The translations under genes were made by a program, and so were the position numbers. The notes under the pieces are model-generated. The model did not search any database. It saw only the letters and a list, made by a program, of their open reading frames with translations, and was not told the DNA's origin. Shown piece after piece: positions 32,592 to 33,338 of a stretch of DNA of 33,338 bases. Within the stretch, counting starts at the first letter, position 1. Every line of letters begins with the position of its first letter. Source of the DNA: an uncultured Eubacteriales bacterium (GTDB lineage: Bacteria; Bacillota; Clostridia; Lachnospirales; Bianqueaceae); the NCBI GenBank assembly GCA_902796435.1, contig CADBPG010000128.1:1-33338 (forward strand), read 5' to 3'.

Positions 32592-33338
32592 ATGGCGAAA
32601 AAAGTATTCAGCCGCATCGGGACCGGGTTCCGCGTGCTGGGTGCTGATATCAAGGATATCGGCACAACCTTCGCGAAGGGCGACTGGAAGACCCGCGTTT
32701 CCTACATAGTCATGGGGTTTGGTCAGCTGATGCGCGGCCAGATCGTCCGGGGCGTCACCTTCCTCGGCCTGGAGGTCCTGTTGCTGTTCTTCATCATCGG
32801 ATTCGGCGGCCAGTACGTCAGCAAGCTTCCCACGCTCGGAACGGTCGGCCGGATCGTCAATCCGAACGGCACCGTCACCTATGGAGACAACAGTTTCTTT
32901 ATCCTGCTTTTCGGCATACTTACGATCATCGCGATCCTGCTGCTGGTCCTGCTATGGCGGATGAACGTCCGTCAGAACCGGGACGGCCAGCGGGCGCTGG
33001 AAGAAGGAAAGCACCTTCCGACGAATCGGGAAGATCTGCATTCCCTGCTGCACGAGCGTTTCGACCGCACGCTGCTGGCGCTTCCGGTGACCGGTATCTT
33101 CATATTTACCGTCCTGCCGATCCTGTTCATGATCGGCGTGGCGTTTACCAATTATGACAGTACCCACCAGCCGCCGGCCAACCTGTTCTCTTGGGTCGGG
33201 CTGGAAAACTTCAAGAACATCGTATCCCTGAACGGAGAAGGAAGCTTCGGCTCCACCTTCTTCAGCGTCCTGGGCTGGACGTTGATATGGGCGTTCTTTG
33301 CCACGTTCCTGACCTATTTCCTGGGCATGGCGGTGGCG
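32592..33338 (+). CDS. Sugar ABC transporter permease (MalF/GanP-like), 3' end missing
   Basis: A frame of 249 codons, open to the window end, starts at ATG 32592, six bases after GAGG. It has an N-terminal cytoplasmic stretch, membrane segments at about 55-72 (FLGLEVLLLFFIIGFG), 101-122 (SFFILLFGILTIIAILLLVL), 161-186 and 223-249, and a periplasmic part with the conserved WVGLENFKNI (201-210). The long N-terminal region with an extra helix pair and the GTVGRI segment fits MalF/GanP-type permeases. It pairs with a second permease (MalG-type) that should follow beyond the window. It moves the sugar captured by the upstream lipoprotein across the membrane. No ATPase gene is visible here. Confidence 0.92.
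   Translation, partial: MAKKVFSRIGTGFRVLGADIKDIGTTFAKGDWKTRVSYIVMGFGQLMRGQIVRGVTFLGLEVLLLFFIIGFGGQYVSKLPTLGTVGRIVNPNGTVTYGDNSFFILLFGILTIIAILLLVLLWRMNVRQNRDGQRALEEGKHLPTNREDLHSLLHERFDRTLLALPVTGIFIFTVLPILFMIGVAFTNYDSTHQPPANLFSWVGLENFKNIVSLNGEGSFGSTFFSVLGWTLIWAFFATFLTYFLGMAVA

Overview
The window looks like chromosomal DNA of a fairly high-GC anaerobic Firmicute, probably a gut-type member of the Clostridia. This is inferred from AGGAGG-type ribosome binding sites, TTGACA/TATAAT-like promoters with 17-base spacers, stem-plus-T terminators, an argC/argJ/argB/argD set and carbohydrate ABC genes typical of that group. No rRNA, tRNA, CRISPR array, insertion sequence or phage gene was seen.

Layout. 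(1) 1-3588, minus strand: a divergent CobW-type GTPase followed by a very large glycoside-hydrolase-like protein cut by the left edge. (2) 3678-3936: a mirrored array of 43-base repeats. (3) 4064-12083: a sugar operon (FGGY kinase, GH42 beta-galactosidase, aldo/keto reductase, class II aldolase, LacI-type regulator, GH29 alpha-L-fucosidase) with a strong promoter and a palindromic LacI-type operator. (4) 12212-13193: a small Cys-rich protein and a hydroxypyruvate-isomerase-like TIM barrel. (5) 13284-16005: an aldo/keto reductase with two 4Fe-4S motifs and an unrecognised lipoprotein. (6) 16113-16486: an array of about 77-base palindromes whose inner stems change together between copies. (7) 16580-17788, minus strand: an MFS transporter. 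(8) 17874-25616: arginine genes argC, then (after an esterase and an oppositely oriented EIIC-like protein) GNAT-argJ-argB-argD. (9) 25686-26688: a NifX-like/His-Cys linker/FKBP fusion and a 35-residue membrane peptide. (10) 26708-30912: an alpha/beta hydrolase, a GH78 rhamnosidase-like enzyme and an AlkX/YcaQ-like DNA glycosylase. (11) 31151-33338: a sugar ABC binding lipoprotein and the start of its permease, under a promoter surrounded by TTGCGCAW operator-like sites.

Functionally, the glycosidases lack signal peptides, so the picture is import of oligosaccharides (the ABC genes at the right edge are one candidate route) and cytoplasmic removal of fucose, galactose and rhamnose, with a kinase/aldolase/reductase set to process a released sugar. 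The arginine genes give the acetylated ornithine pathway, with a GNAT enzyme that could provide N-acetylglutamate.

The most unusual items are the two intergenic repeat arrays, the NifX-FKBP fusion, the CobW protein that lacks its normal CxCC and NKxD motifs, and the GNAT gene coupled to argJ.
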